Of a stretch of 64,000 nucleotides of DNA, positions 13,873 through 26,100 are shown one piece after another (positions within the stretch are counted from its first letter, which is position 1; each line of letters opens with the position of its first letter). Both the position numbers and the translations under genes were made by a program. The notes beneath the pieces are model-generated. The model was not told the DNA's origin and made no database searches. It saw only the letters and a list, made by a program, of their open reading frames with translations. The DNA is from Rhabdornis inornatus. Lineage: Eukaryota; Chordata; Aves; Passeriformes; Rhabdornithidae. The stretch lies in the NCBI GenBank assembly GCA_013397075.1, contig VWZS01000834.1:82501-146500 (forward strand), in the 5' to 3' direction.

Positions 13873-16800
13873 AACTGAAGAGTAAGGAGAACTTTCACAT
13901 GAACCATTTTTTTTACCCTGGAAATGTTACTTCTGAGGAAGTGGCTCTTACCAGAGTTTTCAGTAACTTCTAGATTATTTCATGGAACAATATGAAACTT
14001 GCTTGTTCCCTGACACTTCCTTAAAGAAATAAATAATAATTGAAATTTTTAGAATAAATTGTTCATTCCTTCATATAACAGAGTATCTGCACATGATCTT
14101 GCCCTCCCTGTTGATTAAGTAACAAGAGAAATGTTTAATGCAATGAAAAGGTGGGTTTAAACTAAAGTTGGTGACACTTTCAGCTTGTGTTGCAATTAAT
14201 GGAAGAGGAAATATTCATTCTCCATATTTCATCATTTAAAAGCATCCTGTGTTTGTAAGAAGCTGTGATCAGCCAACATCCCTGCTATGGATTTGAACTT
14301 CCCAAATCTTTGGTGGTTTTTGAGTTTTGGGGGTTTTTGTCTAAGCTAAGAGTTTTATGTTCTGATTTTTAATAGTGGCTAAGGGGTTTTTTGGAGGGAG
14401 ATCTGTCCCTTGTCATTCACAGCACTGTGCACCTCAGTATTATATGAGCCAAGTTATGGAACCTGTTTTTTCCTGCTGTGAATATGTGTTGCAATGCTCG
14501 GAAGTGGTGGCAGTGGTTGGCGTTGAAGTGGGATGGTTTCATTAGCACCAAAATGGGGACTGTGAGCTGGGGAACACTACTGTTTCTGCACTCCTCATGC
14601 TGTGTCTGCATTTCAGATACATCTTTCCAGTTATTTCCATATGAAAATTTCTTTTCAGGGGGAAACAGCACATGCACCTATAGAATTCACTATGAAAAAT
14701 GTGTTTGCCTTATTGTAGGGTGCTTGGGTTTTGTGCCCAGGTTTGCAAAGCAAAAGTACCAATGAGACTAAGGGAAGTGTCAAATTGTGCATGAACCATC
14801 TGTACCCGGACCTACAGCTGGCTTTTATTCACAATTCAGGCTATGAATGTCTCTGTCTTTCCAAAGCAGAGCACTCCTCCCAGTTTCCCCAGACTGAAGC
14901 AATGAGCAAAGAGGTGAGAACATCTCTACTGCACTGATATGGCACCTTCCTTTCTGAGTCAGGGTTTGTCCTTTTTCTTCCCAGGATACAGCTAATTTTG
15001 TAACTGGCACCTCCCGTGGCTGGACAGTGGAGGGGAGGTGGGGAAGCCCCAATGGGGCTTTGTCTGCTGCAGGTGTGGATCTGCAACAATTTATCTAGAA
15101 GCCAAATGGGAACTAGGCTTTTCTGGGGAGGGGTTGAGTTTCCTGCCCATTTGTCCACATAATGGCAAGTAGAAGTAAAAATGAGAAATGATAATTGTGC
15201 TAGCAAAAGGCTTCAGTGGCTTTGGAGCCCAACACATGAAATATATGAGGGAGGAATAATGGTAATGAGGCATTACCTCTGTTGTAGTATCACATTTGTT
15301 TAATCTTGCCACTGCAATGCTAGTAGATCCTAGTAAAATAGGTATCCTATCACGAGCTTATTATGTTGTTAAGTGGAATTCTTTTTCTCCTTGCAAAACA
15401 GACTAGAGAAGTCTGATATTGTTTATTCTGTAATTACACATTAATGAGTCTGTACATTTGGTGAACAGTATAAGCATTAATAATAATGCTCTTTCCCGTG
15501 TTCAAAGCAAGAGACTGATTTATGCCATGCATGATACAGCCCTCGGTGTTTAGAAGACAATGTAAATATGTTTTTTATTTCTAAAGCATTTTATAATTAA
15601 TTTGTTCTCTTTAATACTCCCTTTGAAATTTGAAATGGCAATGTATTTTCCAGCCATCAGGAGCCATTTATTCCGTAGTCTCCCTTTTGTATGTTTATAT
15701 GTACACATATACACATATGTACATACAAGTATGTCTGTCAGCACGCAAAATTATGTGCCTGCAAAACCAAGTTCCTCTATGTTTATGTCTCTGTAAAAAC
15801 AGTACACATATGCAAAAGAACATTTATCTTGAAAGCTGAGCTTTTCCTTCTTCTCAAGACCAAGCAAACACACACTCCGCAACATAAACACATGCCATAA
15901 AAATATTTTTTCAAACCTAAAAGAGGAAAAAGTTAGTTCCTGCTAGCTTGTCTGTATCCCTATAAGAAACCTAACTGTAAATTCCATTTGGGAAGTGGGT
16001 AAGAGCTGAGGAAGATCCGCTTGTACCCATTGTGGCTTTTTTTGTCTGCGTAAAACTGCTGGGCCAAGGCAGCTGTGAAGGTCACGGTACTAGAGGGACC
16101 ACCAAGGAACTCATGAAGATAGAGGGAGATGGAGAAAGAAGAGGAAGAAACACACATGCCCCCAAGTCTTCCTGCCAGCATTCTTTGCCTGAAAAGGCTC
16201 TCCTGGCTTAGCACTGAGGGGTACATGGGTCCTCAGGATTCTCCCCTGCAGCTCATAAATGCTATTCCTCCTGGCATTCAGGTGTTCTATTAACTTAATT
16301 CCTTGCAATATTATATAAGTAAGGTCTATAATGGAGAGACAGGGAAATGTTCATTGAATGTTTTTCTCCAAAAGATTCTTTTGCAGTCCTATACCAAACT
16401 GAGTATTGCATAGTGAAGCTTTGGGGGGCATATAATACTCATAGCAGAGGGAGAGATGGGTGACATATTGAAATAATCTAATGGAAAATACAGATACAGT
16501 ATCTTGTATCTCTCATTTGAGATACAGCTTTCCACTAAAAGCTTATGCATGCCTAACTTGATCATTTTCTTAAGAGATGTTTCACTAGCTAACTGAGCTA
16601 ACAAATACAAAAGTACAGCTAAAAGTACCACTGAAATAAAGGTAGTGATGGGCCCCTCTGCTCTTCTGTCCCAGAAGGCAATTTGTATTCAGGGAATCTC
16701 CTTATGCACATCTTGAGGAGCTTCTGGTAAATTCAAAATACAACTCCTCACAAAGACCAGGTTAGTTGAGCACAATGCAGTCCCCTGCCTTCCTGTGTGA

Positions 16801-17424
16801 GAACTCACGTTTTTTCTGCAATGGTGGTTTTTTTCACCCCTCTTTTTTGCCCTCAGTGAGACAGAGCACAAATAGTTGCCTACTTCCTGAGAACACAGTG
16901 ATCCTCACATTCTGGGTTGTGGGTTGTGTTTTTCACATTCAGGCATAGGATGGAAGTTAATCAGATAGCCATGGGCAGCTCTAGCAAATAGCACATTTGT
17001 ATCAGCAGAAGCTAGTTTCAGCAGACTTGCTGGGAAGGTTTGCTGCAGCATGCCACCATCCTGCCCTACTGACAGGCACTGCACATTCATTTGTTAAAAC
17101 AGATACAATAGAAAATGAAACTTGAAATGTTCTCTTCTTCAAACACTTGACAGGCACCTTATCCTGAAGGTGTGAACCTGTGATCCACATCAGCTCTCCT
17201 GGGACTCCAGGATGACTTTGAGGTAAAGGAATTTGAAGCTATGGATGAGCTGTACTTCATTTATCCAGGTGGCAAGGAGAGCTCTTAGAACCACTCTAAT
17301 ACAAGTGACAAGTTAGATGGCTAACAGTTTCCAAGATTCCAAAGACCTTCAAGTAGAATATTGGGATAACTGCGATTTGAGTGTTTTATGTGCTCAGAAA
17401 TAATCAGCAATTACAATTTTGTCT

Positions 17425-17505
17425 TTTTGTGTTGGACAAGTCACTTCAGACTCAAACTTGACTTATTTTCTCCTCTAAATGGACAAAGCATCATTCATCA
17501 GTCCC
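17425..17505 (+). repeat. MIR-like (CORE-SINE) relic
   Basis: The stretch contains gttggacaagtcacttcag, then cttgacttattttctcctct, aaatgg and catcattc. These resemble the sense-strand MIR core: cttgggcaagtcacttaac, ctcagtttcctcatctgtaa, aatgg, gataatgat. The match is short, so this is tentative. Confidence 0.5.
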
Positions 17506-20017
17506 AGACTTTTGTCTCCAGCTGCTGACCAATTTACCAGGTAAAGGTTGATTTTCTGAAAACCAAGTCTGCACACTTTCTGCAGCCTCTGACAGACTTA
17601 CCTGGTTCAGCCTGTATGACCAATAGCCCAAACTCTATTTCCAGATGTATGTGTTTGTAGGTGATGCAGTTAGCAGGATTTCATTTCCTTTCTTGATCTC
17701 ACTATGCTCCCCAGTGCAGCACAGCCATGGCAGATACCAAAGTTTATTTTATCTAATAAGAAGTAACAACTTCTGTAAAACTGTTTTGTTTTTTAATGAG
17801 GAAGGTTTTTCAAGTTTTCCATTTGCCTCACGCTTAGTCCCACCACACTGTCTGGGTGTTAGTATGAAATTTAGGTTCTTTATGAATCCTGGGTTGGGCA
17901 CTCGTGATGTACTCCCTCTGCCTTGGTAGCAACAAGAAGCTGCAACTTTGTAGTTCATGGGAAAGAAGGTTTCCTAATATGTTACGGCACATTATGACAC
18001 ACATTTGTGTGTTTCTACCCTGAGAATCCCTCATATTTGGTGAAAACGCAATGCAATGTCTTTTCCTTCAGAATATTTGAAAAGCACTTTGAACATAAAC
18101 TGGGCAGATGCTTTTAAAATTATTCTTCCAAGTCAAAGGCACTTTTGCTGGCTAGGGCATGAGACTAGGAGCAGAGAGGAAGTTTGACAGAAACTTTGCC
18201 TGCTAGACACTTTCAAATATTCCATAAATGCTGAGATGGCAGGAAATGCCAACAATGATAGTCTAAATAGATCATTAACCCTTACAGGAGACCAACTGTT
18301 GATCACTCTTTAAATGTCTGGCACCAGTTTTCACAGCATAGATCTTGTGCTACTTGCGTATAATTGTGAGTCCTCTGTTCATTTTAGCTGTTGGTGTAAG
18401 ACTGAGAAAGGGAGTGAATTAAGCTTGGGGTTTTTCTACTGCCATTTTTTTCCAATTGTTTTGTTGGGACTTTTCTGTCTCTGATTTTACGTTGTGGCAC
18501 AGGGCTCCTGGAAAAGAACCTCTGTTGCTTTAAACACTGCACAAACACCAACAGAACACCGCAAAGAGTTTACAGTCTAATTAAGGCTATATTTATACAT
18601 AATTGATTAATTAATCTTTACAAGTCCTAGCCAAAGTAAGTGTAAGGTAGGGCAGAATGAAATGTAATCAATTGTGCTGTGCAAGCTAAACCATATACAG
18701 TATTCTGGAGACCAGAAAACAAATTTCTTTATCTAAATGATGCAGCAAAACAGTCTTGTGTGTTCTTCTCCAGGGTGCAGTGGGATTGGTTTGGTTCAAA
18801 GTACTCAACTTTGTTTTAAACCACATCTCTTTAGCTTGAAAAGTAAGACTGAAAAGTATAAAGCATGTAAAAGTGAATAAATTAAGGATTTGGTGATCAT
18901 ACATGAGGGAATAAAATAAATATTGTCAATGAATTATTAGATCACTTAGGGAATCAGGAAATAATTAGTTTCTTGACTTCTAATTAGTCTAGATCTTAGT
19001 ACAGAGGAGCAATCTACTGTATCACTTGGACTTCTGGAAAAAGAGGAGAGCTGATTCCAAGCTCTGTGCCTGATTTGGAAAGGCAGAAATCCTGGGTTGT
19101 ACCAGCACAGTGAGTGAAATTCCAGCCTGGTGCTGATGTGACAGAAGTGAGTGAGGCTGGTCTTGGGAGGCTGGTCATCTGAAGATAAAATAGGGACATA
19201 AGCCCAAATTTCAGGATATCAAATCCATACTCTGGTCCAGACTTTTCTTTATGATTAGAGGTTTCTAAAGATCTTTTGCATTTAAGAAAAAATACTCTAG
19301 CAATTTGGGTTTGGAGTGAGATTTCACACCTCATAACTGAACATATATGAGAAGCACTACGAAGCTGAACTGCAGATGACACAGTTTTCAGTTTTAGGTC
19401 ATTACCCACACCAGAGGTACAGGCTGAGCCCCTCTCTTCTCTCCTTTCTCAGGCCACTGATTATTTTGCCATGCTGGCTTCAGTGTGGAGGATAATTAAA
19501 AACTGCTTCAGCTATTAAATAAGTTATGCTTTTTTCTTTCCTTGAGGTAGTTGCCTTTGGTATTTTATATCTCTCTTGGAACAGAGTGATGGCATGGGAA
19601 AAGGTGAGCTGAGGAAAAAGAAATTTCTTTCTTCTTCTGCATCAGTCTGAGGAAGAAAAAGTTTACTTTTTGACCTTGAACAATCCTGGATAAGAGAGAG
19701 CTGGCTGAGGGCTCCAAGCATTTGATATCCAGTATTTTATGGGAAGAACCAAGGTTTATGAGACTGGACAGTAATTCTACCTTTGTATAATTCTGTAGGA
19801 TGCATCACAGACTATGAATAACATTTTCACAAATTCCTAAGTTATAAAAATTTTTTGAGCTACAACTTCTGCCTGCTCCATGGTCCCTCAACTTCTTCTG
19901 TGGAACACATACCCGGAGGGTGGCCAGATTTCAGCTTTGTGTTAGGACACTTGAGAGGCACGTACCTGAATATAGGAATCACTCTAAGCAGCAAAATGGC
20001 TTTTGCGTTCCCCATTT

Positions 20018-20076
20018 AAAAAAAAAAAACAAACACAAAAAAACCAACAAACAAACAAACAACAACAACAAATAAA
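20018..20076. repeat. Poly-A / (CAAA)n / (CAA)n tract
   Basis: A 12-A run followed by caaa and caa units. It lies directly beside the MIR-like relic that follows. Confidence 0.9.
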
Positions 20077-20102
20077 CCCCTGTCTTATCCCCACTTAAAA
20101 AT

Positions 20103-20245
20103 AATTGAAAAATGTGCAGATAGGGAAGTAAGGGCACATGATGGATTAAATGCCTTTCCCATGGCCACACAGGAAGTCTGTGGCTAAGCTAGGAATAAAA
20201 CCTAGATTTCCTCAGTCTGCATCCAGTGCCTTACCCCATTTCAGG
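20103..20245 (-). repeat. MIR-like (CORE-SINE) element, well preserved
   Basis: The stretch reads gcagatagggaagtaagggc, then aaatgcctttcccatggcc, acacaggaagtctgtggct, aggaataaaacctagattt and cctcagtctgcatccagtgc. It is a nearly continuous match to the reverse complement of the MIR/CORE-SINE body (cagatggggaaactgaggc, aagtgacttgcccaaggtc, acacagcaagtctgtggc, gaatagaacccagatctcc, agtccagtgctctaacc). It is the clearest SINE relic in the window. Confidence 0.8.
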
Positions 20246-21950
20246 GTTTAAAATTTTGTTTGTTATCAAATTCTCTGTTGGTTGAAGCAGTAGAACACTG
20301 AATGTGAGAATGAGGAATATTAGAGAATAAATACTATTAAAAATTGGTGAGAAACTGAGAATAGTTCTGGATCAAGTATTGCCCATTTCTATTGCTAATT
20401 AATGTTCTCTTTTTTCCAAGTTTACATCAGCATAAAAATCCCCTTGTGGTATTGCTCCTTAATGAACAGTATCACAACGAACAATACTTATGCCTTTCCC
20501 TATGGCTAGGGTTGCAGTGGAGCCCAATGCTTAGCTGTTTCCAACTGTTCTGGTTTAACAGTAAGTAATATTATGACTGGATCGGCATAAAAATGATTCT
20601 ATTTATGTCTCTTTTGCTTTACATTTCTCATCCAAAGTCAAATAGAAAAATTACATCCATTTCCTCTGGAGAATATCCATATCTATGTTCTCTCTTACCA
20701 TGCTCATTTGATTTAACAAAACATTCTTTTTCTTGAAGTGCTGCATGACTGAATTTTATCCTTGGAAATGCTGAACTATATCAAGAGGGGCTCCACTGAA
20801 GTGAAAACCAGACCAGGACCAGTAAAGCCAGAAGAAAGCAAATCATATCCCTCAAATCTGGAATAAACAGAAGCCCATCTCTATAGTAGGTAGCATATGA
20901 CAAGCTAGATGGAACCTTCACAGTGGTCATGGTTCCTCTCTCATAAATGTACTGGGTATTGCACAGCTTGGTCACTGCCAGCCTTACAAGAACAATGCAC
21001 TGTATAAACTCTGCCCTTGTAGACTAGAGGTACTGGTCCTATACGTGTAGGGAACTGGCAGAGCAGTCACAGCTGCAGGATGGGACATGCAGTGCAGGTG
21101 TCCAACAGTGATTCTATCTGAGGGACTGTTGCCATTCACTGGAGGATAGTGCTAACTCCTTCCTATGCAGGTAGGAAATCCCACATGTCCCAAATTGCAT
21201 TGACTTTAGCTGAAGAAATAAACACTGCTCAAGTGACCCAGAGGATATTTTCTAATTTATAGATAAACAGTAGGAGAAGAACTGAACCTGCTGATATTCT
21301 CTTCAAGAGTATTTCAAAGAAAGCGAAGCCTTACTAAAACCCATTTCTTATCACCTCCTGACAGCCTCTTTTTTGGGGAATAGCTCCAAATGGTTTTGAC
21401 AGTTCTTCCAACTAGGTGGCTTTCATGGAGTGATGAGCAAATAAATATACCATAGTATACCTTTGTGCAACACTCCTGTCTTTATTTAGATGCAGGATTT
21501 CACTACTATCATCCTGAGAAACTACAAAATTCAGTTAGCTACCAGATAAGACAAAAACTGGAGCTTGACTCAAAAATGATGCATTGATGCATCTGTTAAA
21601 AAAATGATGAAAACTGTCGGAAAAATGATGCAAACTGTTAGTGTTGTGATATTTATAGAGGGTGATTTCTCATGTTTTTACTTTCTACTTAGCTCTTTAT
21701 CAGACCAATTCTTGCTGAAGAGTCCCCAAGAAATTGAAGAGCGTAAAAAGTTGGTGTTCCCACTCTGTTTTTAAAGAAGTCCATGTTATGTTTTGTATCT
21801 ATTTTGCCTGGAAATGAAGAAGAGAAAATTCTTCTTGTGAATCTCAAACGCTTTCTGGTCCAGCCAAGTTTCATTCTGAACAAGTGGGACACATGATCTT
21901 GGTGGAAAGACTTCCTAAGTTGTCTGCTCCATCCACTGCCAGCAAGGCAG

Positions 21951-21970
21951 GATTGCCTAGTTAGGCAATC
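21951..21970. repeat. Perfect 9-bp inverted repeat
   Basis: Two arms, gattgccta and taggcaatc, are perfect reverse complements separated by gt. It could extrude a short hairpin or be a chance palindrome. No other evidence gives it a function. Confidence 0.8.
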
Positions 21971-23075
21971 CCTACTGTGCTTTAGCCAATTTCCTTCTGT
22001 ACTCTTCCATCATTCTGTACCCCACAGCTGCTTTCAGCAAAAAAAGACCACTGCCCAATGTGCCTTTGATATGAAGGTAAAGAATGGGCTGGGGGTTAGT
22101 TCAAGTTTGGAGAAGTCCTGCTGCACACAGAGAACCACAGTTTGATGCCTGTCTTAAAGTAGGTAGGGAAGGGAATACATATCATGTGGGTGAATGTCAG
22201 AGAGGAATAGTAATCTGGAAGATTACTGGAGAGGCAAAAAGGGCTAGATTTTTTTATTTTTTTTTTCCCCTCTGTTAGTTTAATATTTTTTTCTGCTAAG
22301 CCACTAAGTATAATTCCTGGTCTATGCTTCCCTTTCTGTCACTTCTCCATAATTCTTAGCATTTCAGTTGGGCTGCTGTCTTTTGGTTGCTTCCTCTTTT
22401 CCTGCTTTCCTATATTTCATTATTTACCCTTCTTCCTCTTAGAGTACTTTTATAACAGAGTGAGGAGGATGTGGAAATGTTACAATGTGACATAAACTGC
22501 AGTGTCACAACTGCAGCTCTTTTGTTTCACCTCCAGGAATGCAAAGAAGCAGATCAGAGTGGGGAGGCAGGAGTGGGTAGCTGGTGAAGGAAGGCAGAGA
22601 TTTATAAATAGGGAAGAGAAATGAAAAGAAGTCAGAAAGTTTACATCTTGGTAACTTGAGATAATAGCTTTGCACATAGTTAAAGATAATCCCAAACTGA
22701 ACCATCACTGTGTCCTTGAATGCAAAGGAGAGATGCAGGCAGTACTAGCGTAGGGGCCTCCCCCAACACTGCTGCAACAGAGGAGGTATAGCCATGATGT
22801 GTTTTTGAACTTGCTTGTAGAGATGAAAGCTGAGCAGGGATCCAGACTTGTATTGTGCACAGTTCTTAAAGCTGTCCTTTCAAAACAACAATAAATAATA
22901 GAACTTCAAAAGAAAAACTATTCTTAGGGTCCACGTCTATATGTGAAATAAAGCTTTGGAAGATAATGTGGTTGAAAATGAGATCCTGTAGCTCTCTTGA
23001 GCTATCAGGCAGTTGGAAAAACTCACTCCCAATGACTTTCACTAGCTGCTTCCTAGGGCACCCATTAGTTAGATC

Positions 23076-23123
23076 TTCCCTTCCCTTCCCTTCCCTTCCC
23101 TTCCCTTCCCTTCCCTTCCCTTC
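23076..23123. repeat. (TTCCC)n pentanucleotide microsatellite
   Basis: Nine perfect TTCCC units plus a partial one. It is uninterrupted, so probably young and length-polymorphic, and it is a homopyrimidine stretch. Confidence 0.97.
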
Positions 23124-26100
23124 TTAATGCCTGTGGTCTCCGAGAAAACTTCCAACTTGGATGACTTTAAATTACATTATAGCAACTGGTGTAGGAGTTG
23201 ATCCAAACTTCTAGGCCATGACAGATGCTAAGTAGATAAACAACTGTGGGTAGGGAGGAAATATGTCCAGACTGCTCTTGGTGGAAGGAGTTAGAGGAAC
23301 AGTAGGTAAAAGTTTCCTGATAAGCCAAGGGGACAAGGAGGAAACTGTAATAGCTTCTCAGCTATGGCTGCAATTGGACTCAAGTTTCACAGCATTCTCA
23401 GTGTGAGTTTACTTTTTCCCCACTCCCCCCAGCCACCCACCACAGTAAGCTCAGATTGTCTCAAAAATCTAAATATCACTAAAAGTCAAAGAGATTTAAG
23501 GTGCCAGATAATTTTGATACTTTAAAATTGCTCTCCATTGTCACACAGTAGCTTCCAGTCTGTGTGGGGCTGCAGTGGACCAATTTCATAGTCTCCCTCT
23601 GCTGCAGATTGGAAAGCAATAGCTGAACCATCTCTGGGATTTGAAATGCCAATACATGTCCTTTTTGTTAACTACTGCACTACTGATCAACCTATACAGG
23701 TTATATCAAACAGAGTTTGGGAGGAGGTAACCAATGCGTGCCTGCACATGCAAGCTAAACAGAAGAAGCTTCTGAGATGACTGGATGCCCAAGATTCAGA
23801 TACAGAGCTTGAGACAGTGGTCTAATTTCTTAGTGGATCAGCCTTTTCCAAGGGGATCTGTTTTCTGATAATGTAGTTTCATTGAAAGTTGAGATGCCTC
23901 AAAGCATTAGTTGCTTTTGTAAAAATCTTTTGCTGATAGACAAATGTTAAAGTAATTGGTAGGCCTATCGAAATGAGTGGAAGAGTGTTTGAACACTAGT
24001 TAGACCATATTGGATTAATCTGTTCTATACCTCATCCAGAAATAAGGAGTTTGATGGGATAATTTCTGTGGTCTGAGTTTTATAAGTTTCTGATGTTCAT
24101 AATACTCAGTTTTGGGCTCCTTGTCACAATTTAGTTGAGTGATAGGAGCTATTGGAGACTATTCAGTTTAAAAATTATTATTTTCAAAGACTTATCCCTT
24201 GAAGTTCCACCAGCAAGGTGTTGGCTTGGATGACTTTTTGTTCTATCCAAGTTAAGAAAATGTTTGCATTTTGATGCAAGGTACCCAGCATGGTGATTGT
24301 GACTGCCTGAAGAAGGTGATCTTGACTGTGTTTGTAGTGAGTTTCAAATGTCAGATTACTAATTCAACTAGCCTTAGATATTGCTGAAGAATTGTTCAGA
24401 GTTTTAGGAAGCTGCACCTGAGTGTATTGCCCCTCTCTTCTGGGAGCATGGTGATACCTGCACCAGAAACTCATCTAAACTTCAACTCTGCAGCATTCTG
24501 GTTTTGGAGACACACTTCAGGACAGGAATAGGGACTCCTAAATTCAGTGGTTTCAAATCACAGCTGAGGTGTGATTGCAGATCAGAGTTAGGAAGTTCAG
24601 GTAGGATGTTGTAATATCTTTTATATATAAAATTATTTCATCTTAACTTCTGACATATTTTTCTCCACATCTTTCTGAGAAACCGATATTTTTAAAATAT
24701 TACCTCCTTCAGCTTTTGCAGAAAGCTAGTGAAATATAGTTTTTTCTCTTACCACTGCACTCAAAGACCCAATAAAACAGTATTCAACTTTGCAATTGTT
24801 TTATGCCTCCCAGAAGAGGCATCCAGTGTCAGGGATGACTTATCATAGCACCAGTGTGGTTAAGGATGGATTCTGTTCACGAAGGAGTAGGTGTTCTTGT
24901 TTTTCCTGAGGTAAAAGCAAGAAAACTGCAAGCATGAAAAATGGTCAAGAAGTGAGGAAAGACAAGAAGTCTCTTAAAAATGTGTACTAAACTGAATTTG
25001 TAGACTTTCAGAATAATCCAGGTCTCTGAGTGCTTGAGAGTCTGCCAGCATCGTTTGGGGTTTCTTGCCATTTCAGCATAGAGGACTGATTGCCAGAAAG
25101 GGAATACAGGTCCCTGTAGCAAAGCATTGTCTGTTATGCACAGTGGGAAAGAATTGATATTGTCCTGACATTTTTCGCCTCAGGAGCTATCAGGTATGTC
25201 CATATTCAGAGAATTTATTTGAGATTTCTGCAGAAAAAATGTTGCCTTTTCCCCAGAAGATGTAGATTAGGATTTCCTTTTTCTGGTATGTTGAGTACAC
25301 TCTAATCAAGTAAACAGCAGTTTAGATTTCAAAACTTTCTCATAAAATTTCTAAAACCCCAAAAGAAGAATCTTCTACAGCATCTGGAACAATAACTGAG
25401 CACTCAGGGTTATGAGACCTAAAGCTTTGTAACTCAGCATCAACTCTTTTTGCAGTCCTCAGAGAGAACATCTACTTTATCACTCATAAAGTGATGACTG
25501 TATTTTATTTGCTTTAGTCTAAAATAAACTTTCAATATCACTGGGGTTTCTTTCCCCTGTGACAGGTGAGGAGGGCACAGAAGACTCTGGTCAGCAATTT
25601 GTTTTTAGAGTATGCAAGATGATAAAATTTTCATAGTGCATTCCCCCCCAAGTGCTGAAATGGCTGGGTTCCTCTCCATTTTGTCCTCTGACCTCTTCTC
25701 AAAAGAGGACATTGACAGTGCACAGCTTTGGCACGACACCCAAAGGCACCTCCCCAAACCTAAACACAGCTGCTTGGCCTAAATTTAGATCTAGTGACCC
25801 TTTGACAGCTATGGGGAACTATGTACATTTGGGTAAAATGTTGCTCAAGGCATCATCATGGCAGCTGAATGGTCCCTGGAAAAGTCCCTGTGTCAGTTCA
25901 CTGATAGTGAAGGCACAGCACATTGTTAACATGCATGGATTTGTTAACATGGATGGACTTGCAAGGGCCTGACCCGGAGCCAGGGTAGCTCTATGCCACT
26001 CCAGGCACAAAAATAAGGATGTGCAAGCAGCTCACTGAGCTGGTACATGAAAAGAGGAGGATTTGCAAGGAAGGGATAACTTTGCATTCAGGGCAAAACA

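Noticed and set aside
13503..13907. 134-codon minus-strand frame
   Set aside because: Much of it is poly-Phe from an A-rich tract; low-complexity artefact.
15690..15735. Alternating tatgtacacatata sequence with palindromic look
   Set aside because: Low-complexity alternating purine-pyrimidine sequence; symmetry is imperfect and expected by chance.
24205..24245. gttggcttggatgactttt, resembling a CR1 3' end on the + strand
   Set aside because: The match is only about 35 bp and diverged; too short to call.
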